Positions 45,505 through 55,636 of a stretch of DNA of 64,000 bases are shown one piece after another. Location of the stretch: contig CM075345.1 of the NCBI GenBank assembly GCA_037693485.1, positions 89,548,001 through 89,612,000 of the forward strand, read 5' to 3'. The notes beneath the pieces were generated by a model. The model was not told the DNA's origin, searched no databases, and saw only the letters and a list, made by a program, of their open reading frames with translations. Position 1 is the stretch's first letter; each line of letters opens with the position of its first letter. The position numbers were made by a program, and so were the translations under genes. Source of the stretch: Kitagawia praeruptora (lineage: Eukaryota > Streptophyta > Magnoliopsida > Apiales > Apiaceae).

Positions 45505-46230
45505 TTTGCAACCCCTATTTAGTGTTGCAAAAGACCTGAATAGCATTGTCTAAGGTCAAAGGCAACACCACGACAGCGTTGCCAATATTGATGTTGCTTA
45601 AGACCCCTAATGCAACATTTTTACGAGCTATTGCAACGCCAAGAAAGTGTTGCATAAGGTCTATATTGCAACACCAAAAGCACGTAAAGGCAACATCACA
45701 TGGTATTGCATAAGATTTGAAGCCATTTCAGCAGGGGGCACCATGATGCCACGTCAACAATAGGACCCACCAATGTGCCACGTTAGCAGTGGGGCCCACG
45801 AAAATGCCACGTCAGTAGTGGGGCTACCAAGGTACCACGTCAATAGTGGGGCCACCAAGGTACCACGTCAGCAGTGGGGGCCACCAAGGTTGGGATAACA
45901 AAAAAAAGGTGTTGCTAAAAAAAATGTTAGATGAACCAATGTGGCAATAGGGAAAAATCGATGTTGCAATAGGTTCTATTACAACATCCCTTTTAGTGTT
46001 GTTATATATCCAAAAGTGTTGACATAGATGACTAATGCAATATCTAGCTATAGCGATGTGGCCGTAGGGTGGCAAAAGTATTGGCTTATCCACCTAAGGC
46101 CACACGACTATATCCAACACCATTGTAATTGGAAAAAGTGTAGCCTTAAACCAATTTTGGGCTTATGGCAATATTATTCATGATTTTTTACACTTTTTTG
46201 AGGTGTTGGCAAAGACCATATATGGTGTTG
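45505..46230. repeat. GTTGC/GCAAC-rich relict, possibly a CACTA-like element
   Basis: TTGCAAC, GTTGC and GCAACA recur many times in both orientations, in the same style as the subterminal regions of the CACTA element at 1,795-20,036. No intact CACTA terminus or 3-bp duplication was found. It contains the 28-bp tandem array at 45,748-45,890. No coding sequence. Confidence 0.45.
45748..45890. repeat. Five-copy tandem repeat, unit about 28 bp
   Basis: Consecutive units follow the pattern (G/A)CCACGTCAGCAGTGGGGCC followed by (A)CCAAGGT. The later units are more alike than the first two. The GC content is well above the surroundings. Confidence 0.8.
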
Positions 46231-46565
46231 TTATAATACGTATTTGATAGTATTCTAAATGATATTTTTTGCTTGTTTATTTAAAATAGATAAATAACTT
46301 TTTAAATTTAATATGTTGTTGACGGGAATTGATCCGTGAAATTCTTGTAGTAGTTTATAATATAAATATAAATGTTTAATAATAATTGGTGAAAAAAATA
46401 ATATAAATTTTTAACTTAAATATGTTGTTGACGGAAATCGAATCTTGAAATTTTAAGAGTAGTTTATAAGATGATAAAAATGTATAATAATAATATGTTA
46501 TTGATGATACTTGAACCTTAAACCTATAAAAATATTTTATATATTATGAAAAGAATATTTTTTTT
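46231..46565. other. AT-rich stretch with a duplicated segment
   Basis: A segment starting AATATGTTGTTGACGG occurs at about 46,308 and 46,415, about 105 bp apart and diverged. A related line (ATGTTGTTAGCGGGAATCGA) is in the Helitron at 55,637-56,047. No gene. Confidence 0.45.
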
Positions 46566-47404
46566 GGGTGATTGCCCTTTTTACCCACTTTTTATTGTTT
46601 GGAAACCAAAATACCCACCGCTGGAACGAACCGCCCTAAATACCCAGACGATACGCTTCTTGCTGAGGCGTAGCTTCAGATACGCCAACAGAATTAGCGT
46701 ATCCAAAAGATACGACTACTGAGTCACTGAATTTTCCTCCGCATACGCTAACAGATCCGGCGCATCTTCATATACGCATGCTGAAAGGGCGTATCTTACG
46801 TCAGAGATGACGTAAGATATGCTGTTTCAACATGCGTATCAGCAAATGCGCATGTTGGAACAGCGCATCTTAAGTCGTCTTCGTCGTTCCCAGAGCTACC
46901 GACAAAGACGATTCCGGCTCTTTTTTTGTTCGTCTCCGTTCGTCCACATCACAAAGTTTCGAACCACATAATATATATCATTCGAACCGCAACTGGATGC
47001 TCTACAAGAATATACCAGTTTCATTGCATTTGTTTTGCCAAATTCGATTCGCCCAAAATGGCGATTTTCATCGCCGTCGACATTCCGACAACCTCTTTCA
47101 CGCCCCTGCGGGCCAGAGAAGATGAACGGAGACTGGGAAGAATAAGGACAAGAGCTTGTGGTCAATTTGTGTTCGTTTGGGGGGTGGAAGAGCCTCGTAA
47201 TCGACGATACCAGTCGAAGTCGATGAAGTCGTCGGCAAGGAGCTCTCCCAGACGACCTGAGTTTCACACATTTTCTGGCGATGAATAGTGTACGGATGCG
47301 CCTTCCCAAACGGCGCATCCCGTGGGCAGTTTGGTCGGTGTTTCCGCATCTGGGCATTTTAGACAGTGGGTAGGAAATTTTTGAGTATTTAGGGCATTCT
47401 TTCT
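46566..47404. mobile_element. Putative non-autonomous MULE-like element
   Basis: Left end GGGTGATTGCCCTTTTTACC; right end, inverted, AGAAAGAATGCCCTAAATAC. The ends share only a short core. ATTTTTTTT flanks both sides (46,557-46,565 and 47,405-47,413), 9 bp as for Mutator-like elements, though a T-run is weak evidence. The interior is GC-richer, with repeated GATACGC/GCGTATC and one long hairpin. Frames at 46,896-47,357 show no known family. Confidence 0.5.
46775..46836. repeat. Long palindrome (hairpin) in the MULE-like element
   Basis: The arm GCGTATCTTACGTCA pairs with TGACGTAAGATATGC around the centre GAG at 46,804-46,806. With mismatches the pairing extends outwards to CGCATG and CATGCG, giving arms of about 28 bp. 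Each arm contains TTACGTCA, which includes ACGT, a bZIP-type core. Confidence 0.65.
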
Positions 47405-47938
47405 ATTTTTTTTGACATTACATTCAAAGATTCTTTTTTATTTGTCTTACAAACTAATACGGAGTAGCTGTTATTTAATGTACTAAACCAACAATATAGT
47501 ATTGGGTATTTTGATAGATAGTATAGATTTCTAGCCTCCCATCATGGCTGCGTTAGACACAATAGTAAGTCAAATAAATCGACTTGTATGAAGAAAACAA
47601 AGTCCAACGACCAGGTCTAGTCTAGCCGTTGAATATACGTAGTAAAATGGGCAGAAGACTCAAAACTGCTTCTAAAAAACGTCTTCAGTCTTCCTTTTTC
47701 ATCAAGTTTTAGTTCTCTATTTCCGTCCCTTGTGTCTTGTACAATCACTTGCCAGTTTCCACTAATCTATCTACTTAGTAAGAACTATTGGGCCTAAGTT
47801 GATAGAGTATATAACTATATAACGAACAGAAGGTAAGAATCGAACTCTAAATCTCTTTCGGTACTTAAAAAAAAACCTTTGTCATCGCTTAATTCTCGAA
47901 CTAGTATTGTCTGTGGGAGGTTATAAAATCTTTATAAA
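47405..47938 (+). promoter_or_regulatory. Upstream region of the HSFA4-like gene
   Basis: This 534-bp stretch lies between the MULE-like element and the start codon. CT-rich lines at 47,680-47,760 suggest a transcribed leader. TTATAAAATCTTTATAAAATG directly precedes the ATG. I do not see a clear multi-unit heat shock element, and no transcription start can be fixed. Confidence 0.35.
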
Positions 47939-49543
47939 ATGGATGGAACACAAGGTGGTTCAAATGCACCAGCACCTTTTCTTACAAAGACTTATGAAAT
48001 GGTAGAAGATCCAGCGACAGACTCTATTGTCTCTTGGGGTCATAATGGACATAGCTTCATTGTCTGGAATCCGCCCGAGTTTGCTCGTTTTTTGCTTCCA
48101 ACTTACTTCAAGCACAACAACTTCTCCAGCTTTGTTAGACAACTCAATACATATGTAAGCACATTCACTATTGCTTTCTTTCAAAAGAAATGATTGATTA
48201 CATGTCCCTCCTCCCATATGTTTGATCAATATGTTATTTTGAATCACGGGCCGAATTTTGTTAAATGATTGTTCCTATCAACCTGAATACATTTGCTTGA
48301 ACAGTTGAACTTGAAATAGACGTATATGATTGTTTCATCTCAACCTGAATTACTATATCATGATTTTTATTTTTATTTTCTTTTCAATGATTGAATTATT
48401 GTAAGATCATTTCTGTTTATTTAACAAAAAGTTAATGGTTTTGTTCAGGGTTTTAGAAAGATCGATCCTGATCAATGGGAGTTTGCAAATGAGGAATTTA
48501 TCAGAGGTCAGAGACATCTTCTATTAAAAATTCATCGTCGCAAACCAATTCATAGCCATTCTGTGCAGCCTCGGGGGAATTCTTCAAATCTTTTGACTGA
48601 TATAGAAAGACAGGAGTTTGAGGATGAAATAGAAAGGCTAAATCGCGAAAAGAGTATGCTTCAATCAGAGTTACAAAGCCATAGACAGCAGAGGCAAGCA
48701 TTTGATATTCAAGTAAGATCAGTAGGGCAGCGTTTGAAGAACATTGAGCAGCGACAGCGACAAGCAGTCACTTTCTCTGCACAATTACTGCAGAAATCCA
48801 CTGCTGCACACAATTTTGAAAACAGTAGTAAGAAGAGAAGGTTGGCAGTACCATCTTACTTGTATGATGAAGCTAATACAGGAGGAAACCAAATCCCAAC
48901 GTTCCAGAATGAAAGTCAGAATGCAATGTCAATTTCTGTGTTAAATTCGGAGTTGATACAAAACTTGGATTCATCCTTACGGGTTTTGGAGAGGTTTCTT
49001 CACGACATTGGTTTAAGTTTGGCTGATGAAGTCAATGATTATGGTGTACATCTAACAACTTCACCAGGTGTCATGGCGGAAATGAGTGCATCTTCTGCTA
49101 GCTCAGATCTCAAAGGCTCGCCTGAGATACGTGTATCGTCCCCTCAGTTGAAGGATGTTCATTCATTTTCCAAGTTGGCTGCTACTTCAGATCATGCAGA
49201 CAGCTCTGCCATATCATCAATCTATCTAAATATAGATTCAATGTCCTCAAGAATTGATGTAAATGCAAATATTGCTCCATTTCCTGGTATGAATGCTTTA
49301 AATGAGAAAGAAGAAGCGACTGCAGCTCAAGTTCAACCAACTGTGGTTAATGATATATTCTGGGAACAATTTTTCACAGAGACTCCACGGACTGCTTGTG
49401 CAAGAGAAGTACAATCAGAAAGAAGGGTGATAGATGGAGCAAACGGTGAAATTGTTCCAGAGGGTCAACATAGATTATGGTGGAGTATGGATAATGTAAC
49501 TAACCTCACAAAACAGATGGGGCATCTCTCTCCAGCACTTTGA
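47939..49543 (+). CDS. HSFA4: Heat stress transcription factor, class A4-like
   Basis: Two exons (47,939-48,154 and 48,449-49,543) encode 436 residues; the intron (GTAAGC...TTGTTCAG) splits the DNA-binding domain after QLNTY, the conserved HSF position. The DNA-binding domain spans about residues 12-105 (PAPFLTKTYEMVEDP, WNPPEFARFLLPTYFKHNNF, SSFVRQLNTY, KIHRRKPIHSHS). The HR-A/B coiled coil for trimerisation is about 123-186 with the class A insert. The basic NLS KKRR is at 200-203. Acidic/aromatic AHA-type activation motifs are around LERFLHDIG (252-260) and DIFWEQFF (374-381). A C-terminal export signal NLTKQMGHL is at 424-432, preceded by LWW. DIFWEQFF plus the LWW...QMGHL tail marks class A4 (tail of A5 differs). 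It acts in the nucleus on heat shock elements; A4 factors are linked to oxidative and heavy-metal stress. It appears intact. Confidence 0.93.
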
Positions 49544-49900
49544 TGTTGTTTGATATTTCTGACTAAAGAAAATAATTTAGAGGCATCGTTGTTCTCGTCT
49601 ACTAGATATAGTATACCAATCCAATTTCTTTTGAAGGTTAATTCGTACTAATACAATCCCTTTTGAAGATTAATTCGTTCTAATCTTTGAGACCAGGGGA
49701 CTCTTTGTTTTGTCTCGTATGGTCACAAAGAGTTCCATGCCATGGTCACAAAGAGTTCACATGGTTTTGCAGGTGGTGTGCTAGGATGAAGAATGGGTTC
49801 ATATGATAGATACACTTGTTCAACAATTTAGATGTTTACTGTGAGATCCATGTTTGCCTGTCAGATACTCATCCCGAAAGCATTTTATTATTTTTGCAGC
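49544..49900 (+). other. 3' flank of the HSFA4-like gene
   Basis: Probable 3' untranslated region and flank. It has two copies of a line with AATTCGT(A/T)CTAAT near 49,638 and 49,673, and GGTCACAAAGAGTTC twice (49,730 and 49,744). No gene is seen. Confidence 0.4.
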
Positions 49901-49918
49901 GTCCAAGAATATCAAACT

Positions 49919-50090
49919 ACAACAACACAACGTACTCAGTATATCCCGCATGAGCAGGGTCTGAGGGGGTAGGATGTACGCAATCATGCCCCTACACAAA
50001 GGTAGGGAGATTGTTTCCGGTTTTTGACCCCCGGCAGGAATTGAACCCGTGACCTCACGGTTCGAAGTTGATATTGTCGTTGTCGAGTGT
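49919..50090 (-). mobile_element. Au-like SINE
   Basis: An 18-bp direct repeat, GTCCAAGAATATCAAACT, flanks the insert (49,901-49,918 and 50,091-50,108). Read on the minus strand it has a tRNA-like head with a B-box (GGTTCAATTCC), then the typical Au-SINE body (AAACAATCTCCCTACC, TGCGTACATCCTACCCC, GACCCTGCTCATGCGGG) and ends in a GTTGTTG tail. It would be transcribed by RNA polymerase III and copied by LINE enzymes. It lies about 375 bp after the HSFA4 stop codon. Confidence 0.9.
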
Positions 50091-50108
50091 GTCCAAGAAT
50101 ATCAAACT

Positions 50109-50907
50109 GCTAAATTATATTGACATTGTCGAGTTCAAATAACACTTGTTATCTCTTTTCTGTCAAGCAGTATGCATGTACAAATAGTTTCAGAATTATA
50201 GATAGATCATGACACTGTAGTCCCGTAAAATATAAATTTCTGCTTCCATAAATCATCCTATAAATATTTTGTTTAATCAAACACAAGTGCTACTGACGAT
50301 CTGCTTTCTCATCTACAGTTTAAAGTTCAACTTGTGCTTGTGTCTATCGAGTCTCATTATGACTGACAAATTGTTCAGGAACTAAAAATGCAAGTACAGC
50401 CCACGAGAATCCTCCCAACTTATCAATTTTCTACAAAATTCTTTTCCTCTGCGCAAGTCGGTCATGTGGTTGCATATCCAAATTTGTATAGAAGTTGGAT
50501 ACAACTTTTCCATGGCAAAATCCAAAATTTTAAGCAGCTACAGTACTCCAGAGTCCAACCTCTGAATGGCGATGTTAAAATTGTAAAGGCACTTCGAAAC
50601 GAAACTCGGCCACCAACATGGCACATAGTTATCAACCATGCAAACGTTGTATCACTAGAAAAGATATACAGTTTTTTTTAATGTGTTTCTTTCTAGCACA
50701 CAATATAGGCAAAAGCGAATATGATTGGTTCCATCAGATTTTTGATTTAGTAATTAATTGGGTCTGTTCAATGCATCATCTCTTAAGTTTACGAGCAAAA
50801 GTTGCTCCTTAACGTTAAAGGATGTAGTATGCCATCTTCATCTGAGTAATGAAGAGATCAAGGTCATGTATAACTGCAAATACATACGGATTTACTTGCA
50901 CCTCAAC
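50109..50907. other. Intergenic region between the convergent HSF and PPR genes
   Basis: This AT-rich stretch probably includes the PPR 3' untranslated region near its right end. The 97-codon frame at 50,388-50,681 has no recognised domain. No transposon ends are seen. Confidence 0.45.
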
Positions 50908-53319
50908 TCACCAGAAACCTCCACAGCTGCAAGTTCCACTCCTAAAATGATGAAATCTACTGGCATCCCTTACAATTATCTCTCTCTTCTCTATCATGGA
51001 GATATATGTCAAGGCTAAATGACAATCACCGCACACCCGTAAATTCTTAGTCACCAGAATGGGCTTGCTGGGACTCAGACTAAGAATGGCGAACGCAACT
51101 GCTAACTTCTCACTGTGGTAGAGGAGAATTCTTTCTTTCTCCTCCTCTTCAACATCATGGAGCACAAAACTAGATTCTACACTATATCCCAGCTTCTTTA
51201 TATCACCTAGCAGTTCCTCTAGTTTCTTAATTATTTCTTCCCAATGTTGGTGTGACTTATCTCCGCCAACAAAAGCATGAATTGCCCCATTTATTTCCAC
51301 CCAACTGCATCCAGGCAATTTTTTATAGCCACAATCCCTCTGTAAGTTTCTAACATCAGCTGCATCATCCCATCTTCCAGCAGCACTGTAGATATTAGAC
51401 AAAAGTACAAAGTTTCCAGTACTTTCAGGGCCCAGGCTATGGATGATCTTTGACACTACTTCTCCTAACTCAACATTCTTATGTACTCTACAAGCAGCAA
51501 GAAGGGCACTCCAAATACGTACATCAGGCTGGATTGGCATCATTTTGATGAAATCTTGGGCGTCGTTTAGAAGTCCGGCACGGCCCAAAAGATCCACCAT
51601 GCACAAATAGTGTTCTATCCTAGGAAATATGTTGAATTCTTGAGTCATAGAAAGAAAGAAACGTTTACCTTCAGCAACCAGTCCAGAATGGCTACAAGCT
51701 GACAAAAGACCGATAAAAGTCACATCATCTGGTTTCCAACCTTTAGCCAGCATCTCATAGAACATTGAAATTGCTTCACTACCAAGCCCGTGAACTCCAT
51801 AACCAACAATCATTGCATTCCATGACACAATATCCCTTGTATGCATCCTGTCAAAAACTAGCCTAGCTACATCAACCTTTCCACACTTGCAATACATGTC
51901 AGTGACTGCATTACAAATTGATGTATCTGCTGTAAATCCACGCACAATGGAATAACTGTGTCCACAAGCTCCATGCTGTAGTGCAGCTAAATACGAACAT
52001 GCAGGGAGCAAACCTATCATAGTCGCTACATCAGGCATTATCTTAGATACCTGCATCCTAAGAAAAAATTTCAATGCTGCCTCCGCATAACCGTTCTGCA
52101 CACACCCTGAGATGACAGCACTAAAAGAAACTGAATCTTTCCAATCCATTTCGTCCAAGAACTTTGCTGCATCGTCTATGATCCCACACTTGGCATACAT
52201 AGAAAGAAGCGTGTTTCCCACCATTAGATCCCCAAGAAACCCTGCTTTCATTGAGTAACCATGAATCCGCCTCCCTTTGCTCAAATCAATCAGCTTAGCA
52301 CAAGCACGGAGAACAATTCCAAGTATAACAGGTGACGGATCCACAACATTCTCAATTATCATTCGATCATACAGCGCCAACGCTTCTCTAGCAGAATCAC
52401 ATATAACACAAGCTCCTATCATAGCACTCCAACTAACCTCATTCTTAACAACCATTGTACCAAAAATCTTCCTCGCATAATCCAACCACCCACATTTCGC
52501 ATACATATCCAAAAGCCCCGTCCCCACCATCACCTCACTACTAAAACCCCTCCTGACACAATACCCATGCACAGCCTTCCCATCAGTCAACACACTGGAC
52601 TCCCCAATAGCAGGAAGAACCGACACAACAGTGGAAGAATTCAACCCCAATCCAGCATCCTGCATCTGCACAACCAACTCAATCATCTCCTCATACAACC
52701 CATGAAGCGAAGCCCCCGAAATCATGGCATTCCAGGCAACAACATCTCTCTGATACATTCGATCAAACACTTTCCGTGCATCCCCTAAACACCCACATTT
52801 CACATAAAAATCAACCAAAGCAGTGGAAACAAAAACATCCTTGTCAAACCCATTTCTCTGGGCATGATCATGAACCAATTTACCAACATCAACAGCTTGT
52901 GTCACAGCACAAGCTTTAAGAACAAAAGGGTAAGTATATTTACTGGGCCTAACACCAATATCAATCATTTTATTATACAAAGCAATAGCTTCATTATATG
53001 GGCCTTCCCAAGCATACCCTCTAATCAAATGGTTCCAAATTACAACATCAGACTTTTTCACAGGCTCTGAGATGGTATTAAATAAACGACGGGCAAGAGT
53101 AAGTTGATTGCATGAAATGTATAAACGGGTAAGTTTTTCTAAAATAGCAGAGCAGTTAATCAAGTTGCTTTTGAGAAATTGTTGATGGATAGTTTTGGCT
53201 AGAGTTAATGATTTAGAGGATATGCAATGGTGTATAAGTTGTATGTAATCGTGGGGTTCAACTAAGCAGCTCGTTAGGGTGCTGTTGATTCCCCCCCGCC
53301 TAGCCGCTGCGCATGACAT
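50908..53319 (-). CDS. Pentatricopeptide repeat protein, PLS class with E and DYW-type domain
   Basis: An intronless 803-residue frame, the usual form for this family. Tandem PLS-type repeats run from about residue 60 to 600 (SDVVIWNHLIRGYA, RDVVAWNAMISGASLHGLYE, NEVSWSAMIGACV, RDIVSWNAMIVGYGVHGLGS, GLLSACSHSGLVAEGKRFF). E/E+ motifs follow (ALLAACRVHKNVELGE, NFVLLSNIYSAAGRWDDA, GCSWVEINGAIHAFVGGDKSH). The DYW deaminase domain keeps the zinc ligands and catalytic Glu: HSE at 735-737 and CGDCH at 763-767. The last three residues are GFW instead of DYW (CSCGGFW). Such proteins act in plastids or mitochondria, binding RNA and often editing C to U. The N-terminus (MSCAAARRGGINSTLTS) is Arg/Ser/Thr-rich and could be a transit peptide. 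The repeat text resembles Arabidopsis At3g16610, from memory. It converges on HSFA4. Confidence 0.93.
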   Translation of the reverse strand: MSCAAARRGGINSTLTSCLVEPHDYIQLIHHCISSKSLTLAKTIHQQFLKSNLINCSAILEKLTRLYISCNQLTLARRLFNTISEPVKKSDVVIWNHLIRGYAWEGPYNEAIALYNKMIDIGVRPSKYTYPFVLKACAVTQAVDVGKLVHDHAQRNGFDKDVFVSTALVDFYVKCGCLGDARKVFDRMYQRDVVAWNAMISGASLHGLYEEMIELVVQMQDAGLGLNSSTVVSVLPAIGESSVLTDGKAVHGYCVRRGFSSEVMVGTGLLDMYAKCGWLDYARKIFGTMVVKNEVSWSAMIGACVICDSAREALALYDRMIIENVVDPSPVILGIVLRACAKLIDLSKGRRIHGYSMKAGFLGDLMVGNTLLSMYAKCGIIDDAAKFLDEMDWKDSVSFSAVISGCVQNGYAEAALKFFLRMQVSKIMPDVATMIGLLPACSYLAALQHGACGHSYSIVRGFTADTSICNAVTDMYCKCGKVDVARLVFDRMHTRDIVSWNAMIVGYGVHGLGSEAISMFYEMLAKGWKPDDVTFIGLLSACSHSGLVAEGKRFFLSMTQEFNIFPRIEHYLCMVDLLGRAGLLNDAQDFIKMMPIQPDVRIWSALLAACRVHKNVELGEVVSKIIHSLGPESTGNFVLLSNIYSAAGRWDDAADVRNLQRDCGYKKLPGCSWVEINGAIHAFVGGDKSHQHWEEIIKKLEELLGDIKKLGYSVESSFVLHDVEEEEKERILLYHSEKLAVAFAILSLSPSKPILVTKNLRVCGDCHLALTYISMIEKREIIVRDASRFHHFRSGTCSCGGFW

Positions 53320-53749
53320 GGATTCGGTTTCAGCTTTTTTTGAATCATAAAAAATTGCCTGCGCTTTAAAATTTGCTACTGACTTTCATTAATTTGTTAC
53401 TTTCTTCATTCTAGAATACTGGGATCTTTCGGGGGAAATAAAAATTATTCTAAAATAATGGTCATTTTACATCTAATGCAAATTTATCAACACATTTCCT
53501 TTTCAATGTAAATCTATTCTAAACAAGGGTAAGGCTCGAAAAACAATATTCAACTAAATATTCAACTAATTTCTTTTTAATATGCATTATCATTTTAAAA
53601 ACAGATTAATAAAATGGGATGATTCAAGTATTAGATTTTCATCTAATTATGCGTACTTAAAGTTTTAAATTTGATTACAAATATAAGTTCTATGTGCTTC
53701 TTAATTTTTATAGGGTATTTTTTTATGTGTAAATATCTTTCATTCACTA
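53320..53749. other. Upstream flank of the PPR gene
   Basis: This is the likely promoter and leader of the minus-strand PPR gene. It is AT-rich, and no motif can be fixed with confidence. Confidence 0.4.
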
Positions 53750-55102
53750 TTTTACATCTCGGAGAGGGTCTCTGACACGCATTTTAAGGTGCATCTTAAG
53801 GATGGTTACATGACTTATTTTTTAAATTTGGGAAATTATGAATGGTACCCCTCTGTTTTTGGCTTTTACGAATGGTACCACTACTTGTTTTTGACTTACA
53901 AATGGTACCACCGTGTAAATGATTTGTTATTAAACATGTCACTCCGTCCATCAAACGTTAATTAAACGTTACCTAATCCGTATTTTACTTTATTTAAAAA
54001 AAGAAAATACACTCTAAATACGTTTTTTACTAAATAAATAAAACATTTGAAGTAAAAATGAAATGGTAAAAATATAAAAGTAAATTACCTTTTTAAGGTA
54101 AAAAGTAAATTCATAAAAGTAAAAAGTTAAAACCATTTCTTTTTACTGCTGCTCGGTAAAACAGATCAAACCAAGAATTTTATAACAAAATTAAAGAAAA
54201 ACCCAAGAACAAATGAATGTTCTTCCTGATTCTGCAGTTTCCGGCCAGAAAACCCAGTTTCCGACTACTGCCCAGAATCCGGCACCGGCCCCAACTTTCG
54301 ACCACTCCTTCTCTCAGCCAAAACACACCGATTTGCTTGGTTTGACAGTCTATAACTAACTACATCATTCCACCACCCTTCTGATACCATTATCTTTGCA
54401 AAATCATTACAAACAACCGATCTCCTGCGAACTATAATATTTCCGACGAAAACTCGACTTTGAATAATACTACACCAAATCGTGTGTTCGATATGCCAAA
54501 TCAAAGCTAAAAACTACTACAATCTAACTGTGGTATCATTTCTTACGAACGGACAACAGATTTTAATAACGAATCAATTAAAACTTTCACCAAAAACTTG
54601 AACTCGTAATTTACTAAAACAAGATCAAACAACTCAATTAAACATGCAAATCTACTCTAATCAACACCAGAAAGCTAATGGAGGCATCAAATTCAACAAA
54701 CAATGAACAAATCAAAAATCCCCAAATTCGAATAAAGAACCCTGGAAAATTGAAATTTTTGAAAAATAAATTTTCTGCTGGATGGTTTTTTTTTTATTGG
54801 GATAGGTGTACTTAACGTTTGGATGACAGAACGCTACTTTTAGTTGACGGACAAATACACAGTGGTACCGTTTGTAAGTCAAAAACAAGTATTGGTACCA
54901 TTCGTAAAAGCCAAAAACAGAGGGATACCATTCATAATTTCCCTTTAAATTTTCTTTTTTTGTATAAAAATAAACAATTTTATTTTTATACAAAAAAAAA
55001 AGAAATTTGAAAAATAAGTTATGGAACCATCCTTAAAATCAGCTTAAAATGTGTGTCAGACATCCTCTTCGAGATGTAAAGAACCGAACGGGACGGAGGT
55101 AG
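53750..55102. mobile_element. Stowaway-like MITE split by a MULE-like element
   Basis: The right end is GGGACGGAGGTAG followed by TA. The two halves mirror each other: TTTACATCTCGGAGAGGG..TCTGACACGC at the left against GTGTGTCAGACATCCTCTTCGAGATGTAAA at the right. The family matches the MITE at 44,890 (ACTTATTTTT foldback). The left tip (about 18-24 bases) is missing. It is interrupted at 53,830-54,943. Confidence 0.65.
53830..54943. mobile_element. MULE-like element with about 90-bp terminal inverted repeats
   Basis: Ends are GGGAAATTATGAATGGTACC and its inverse, with similarity continuing for about 90 bases (GGCTTTTACGAATGGTACCA, TTGTTTTTGACTTACAAA). TTTAAATTT duplicates the target on both sides (53,821-53,829 and 54,944-54,952), 9 bp as for Mutator. 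No transposase is encoded. The interior (about 54,190-54,560) is less AT-rich, with CCGGCCAGAAAACCC and CCGGCACCGGCCCC, and could be a captured gene piece; I cannot name it. Confidence 0.85.
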
Positions 55103-55636
55103 TAAATATGTTTATATTTATATTTTTCTATTTGAGCTTTTATATTTAAATTTTGGTTTTTAGAACAATTTGTTATACAAATTTCCGTTAGGGTTTCCTC
55201 CGTCCCATTTTTATCATCCAAAATTTTCTATTTCACTTATTCCAAAATAATTATTCTTAACTAATTAATACGGTAAATTATGTGGTTATCATGTTAAGTT
55301 GTGTAAAAATAATATAATTATTTAATAATTATCAGTTTATTTAATATGAATGTATGATTGAATAAAAGGTGAATTTTGAATTATGGATTGTAGTAATATA
55401 AATGCATGTTTATGAATCCTATTTTAATAGTTTTAATTATATACAAATATTATAATTAGAACATGTAAAACTAATTTGTGTAATTCAGAGATTCACAAAT
55501 AAACTGAATACCGTACATTACCGTTTCATACATAGGACATAATCTAAATCAACAGATGTAAAAAGAAAAAATATAATTAAACAATTGTCGATAAATCATT
55601 AATAATTGAAACAGTGACACATGCATATTATATGTA
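55103..55636. other. AT-rich intergenic stretch
   Basis: No gene or clear transposon terminus is seen. Confidence 0.4.

Noticed and set aside
45480..46260. Possible full CACTA element with ATACTAT-like ends
   Set aside because: Ends are too weak and the flanks show no matching 3-bp duplication, so only a relict is reported.
46896..47357. 153-codon and 120-codon overlapping frames on opposite strands
   Set aside because: No recognisable family; they lie inside the MULE-like element with repeated words and look like composition effects.
50040..50075. tRNA-like B-box (GGTTCAATTCC on the minus strand) suggesting a tRNA gene
   Set aside because: No cloverleaf can be completed; it is the tRNA-derived head of the SINE with an 18-bp target duplication.
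50388..50681. 97-codon frame between HSFA4 and PPR
   Set aside because: No domain, no splice context and no similarity I recognise; probably chance in intergenic DNA.
54265..54504. 79-codon minus-strand frame inside the MULE-like element as a gene
   Set aside because: No domain recognised; kept only as a possible captured fragment.
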